Source: Gammaproteobacteria bacterium (lineage in GTDB: Bacteria; Pseudomonadota; Gammaproteobacteria; Steroidobacterales; JABDKV01). From it: 7,629 bases of DNA. Position numbers and translations under genes: made by a program. The stretch is from contig JAOTXR010000091.1 of assembly GCA_029862285.1 (NCBI GenBank), positions 1-7,629 on the forward strand, in the 5' to 3' direction. Position 1 is the stretch's first letter; each line of letters begins with the position of its first letter. This document shows positions 7,301 through 7,629 of this stretch, one piece after another. Under the pieces are notes generated by a model, which saw only the letters and a program-made list of their open reading frames with translations, was not told the origin of the DNA and did not search any database.

Positions 7301-7629
7301 GTAGCCAGTGCGGCCGATAGAGCCGGTCTTGCAATCCGAAATATGCTCGACGACGACCGGTCGAAATGGATGTTCGACCCGGCAAATGAAAACATCAAAT
7401 CCCCGCTGCGTCTGACTGGTTGGCTCGATGACAGCCTGATCGATGCTGATATCGATCTGAGTTTCGTCGACACCGATGGCACGCAGTGGATTGTGTTCTT
7501 CTGTTTTCCGGAGCTGGATGGCGCGGATAACAATGAGGCCATTGATCTGTTCGTGGCAACCCATCGTAGTGTGTGGAACAATTCTGCCCAGCTGATTCGG
7601 CGTTATACTCCCAAACCTGTACGAACCGG
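4376..7629 (+). CDS. AddA-like UvrD-family helicase/nuclease subunit with degenerate catalytic motifs (partial, C-terminus outside window)
   Basis: An open frame of 1084 codons that leaves the window without a stop. It aligns along its length with the AddA-like partners of such AddB proteins: the HTLGSLAMEL (motif Ic) region, LLLHLDNDL (161-168), GEMDLTEVV (372-380) and the LIEKLT segment after motif II. Walker A is good (GAAGTGKS, 23-30). Other motifs are altered: Ia lacks TFT..A; II reads DNAHD (406-410) for DEFQD; III reads GNPFASICR (438-446) for GDPMQSIYR; IV keeps Arg478 (QRRS); V reads TIRHARRRTFD (749-759) for TIHKAKGLEFD; VI keeps Arg833 (YVGAARA). In the nuclease domain (about 960 on), the usual WIIDYKTS is WIVFFCFP (1038-1045), so the D-Y-K triad is gone; Asp1027 is kept. 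Its ATG overlaps the AddB-like stop by one base (TGATG), so the subunits are made together. Likely an ATP-binding, weakly or non-hydrolysing, nuclease-dead subunit. Confidence 0.88.
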   Translation, partial: MTDQVETGAREGLDLGRSFVVEGAAGTGKSELAFQRYVTALCNTKRPEEALFLVDGGSVVRRYRQRIARILQGEGDEDNRQLAAHDQQLAWGLLEQPDRLQIHTLGSLAMELVAAAPVSSGCGAEARITGDPDAYYRTAARALLRTLDHDERVAPNLETLLLHLDNDLVRAELLLAGLLRRRAGLQRCLHLDNPEANRAGLQSALEDAVVMTLSDLSAAIPVDVAEEIVVLATQAGKRLSMRGSESPITLWRDLRSLPPADTANLAAWAGLGELLLEADCSIRREYGEEQGFESPDSADERRERELRGELHARIEILAARLAEISGFDSRLAAIRKVSDVRYTHLQWTVLQSLLAVLPRVINDLARAFRALGEMDLTEVVQGAARALESSQAEIFGSQGLQHIIVDNAHDISFAGLSLIEKLTRTWTGDDNRSLFITGNPFASICRSEGAQPALFLKILNSGLGHCELSMLSLTKQRRSGSAIVDWINQRFCHESDAVIGEGGMPFLPAEPHNDESGDVQVHGVTGESEAENQAIVQLLKEQPQLRDHSVAILLADGTAGASIVDGLRNAGIRCHSEGVDLMGQRSVITDLHALTRALCHLADRVAWLTVLRAPWCGLTLEDLHRLVADSSQAAIWDLVIDEQRRSRLSEDGQQRLSRIKRVMAQTLAERGRRDLRRLVEGVWTALGGAVCLRNEFELEQSRDFFRLLERIDDGGEPDSLEALDAAVAGLFAHGPSESEIRDGSVLVTTIRHARRRTFDTVILAGLSTSISLPEDDDALRWLVRPDQFGSAQLLLAPVSGEGGGEEINHWVESLQTSMHDNELRRLFYVGAARADTHLHVVVRLPFDDVCWGRPPKHSPMGAMYDELHELLPDQPSHASNPDTGTGVPIRRLPSNWLLPEAPQPKVWARRETQARMGDDRLAGLTDEARIIAPVLWRTLSDIAVQGPVDWTMRTLDGLENSLQQLFAMMGLSQDEVASAADRAGLAIRNMLDDDRSKWMFDPANENIKSPLRLTGWLDDSLIDADIDLSFVDTDGTQWIVFFCFPELDGADNNEAIDLFVATHRSVWNNSAQLIRRYTPKPVRT

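Noticed and set aside
1677..7629. Reading both plus-strand genes as ordinary pseudogenes.
   Set aside because: No stop, frameshift or deletion is visible over almost 6 kb, and the scaffold, Fe-S ligands and Walker A are conserved. Early decay cannot be fully excluded from one sequence.
1677..7629. RecBC(D) rather than AddAB-like identity.
   Set aside because: The AddB-type nuclease with C-x2-C-x5-C Fe-S ligands, and its gene order with an AddA-like partner, fit AddAB. RecC has no such cluster, and no RecD-like sequence is seen in the window.
1..7629. CRISPR arrays, tRNA/rRNA genes, insertion sequences, rho-independent terminators.
   Set aside because: No repeat arrays, terminal inverted repeats, transposase-like frames, RNA gene signatures or GC-rich stem followed by a T-run were seen.

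Overview
The window looks like a moderately GC-rich proteobacterial chromosome, most likely gammaproteobacterial (inference). The FixL/FixJ-type pair and the AddB-like '~900-residue probable DNA repair protein' family both point that way. It holds two divergent units separated by about 255 bp.

Left unit, minus strand (1-1421): a soluble one-PAS sensor histidine kinase of the FixL type, followed with an 8-bp overlap by its FixJ-type response regulator. The regulator runs off the left edge. The PAS domain keeps the histidine and the two arginines that FixL uses to hold haem and sense oxygen, at exactly FixL spacing. The kinase starts at a TTG that is forced by an upstream in-frame stop and has its own Shine-Dalgarno sequence.

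Divergent region (1422-1676): a possible promoter, a weak FNR/FixK-like box, a small hairpin in front of the kinase ribosome binding site, and a possible 43-codon ORF with a very good ribosome binding site that overlaps the start of the next gene.

Right unit, plus strand (1677-7629): two long genes joined by a stop/start overlap (TGATG). The first (899 aa) is an AddB-like protein. The second (at least 1084 aa, running off the right edge) aligns along its whole length with the UvrD/AddA-like partner. In active relatives such a pair is a helicase-nuclease that resects double-strand breaks.

The main discovery is that here both subunits have lost their catalytic residues while the frames stay open. 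The AddB-like nuclease has Asp where the catalytic Lys should be, yet keeps all four Fe-S cysteines. The AddA-like subunit keeps Walker A but has lost the Walker B glutamate and most of motifs Ia, III and V, and its nuclease D-Y-K site reads F-F-C. The two genes therefore look like a retained, non-catalytic (or strongly repurposed) AddAB-like complex rather than an ordinary repair nuclease.
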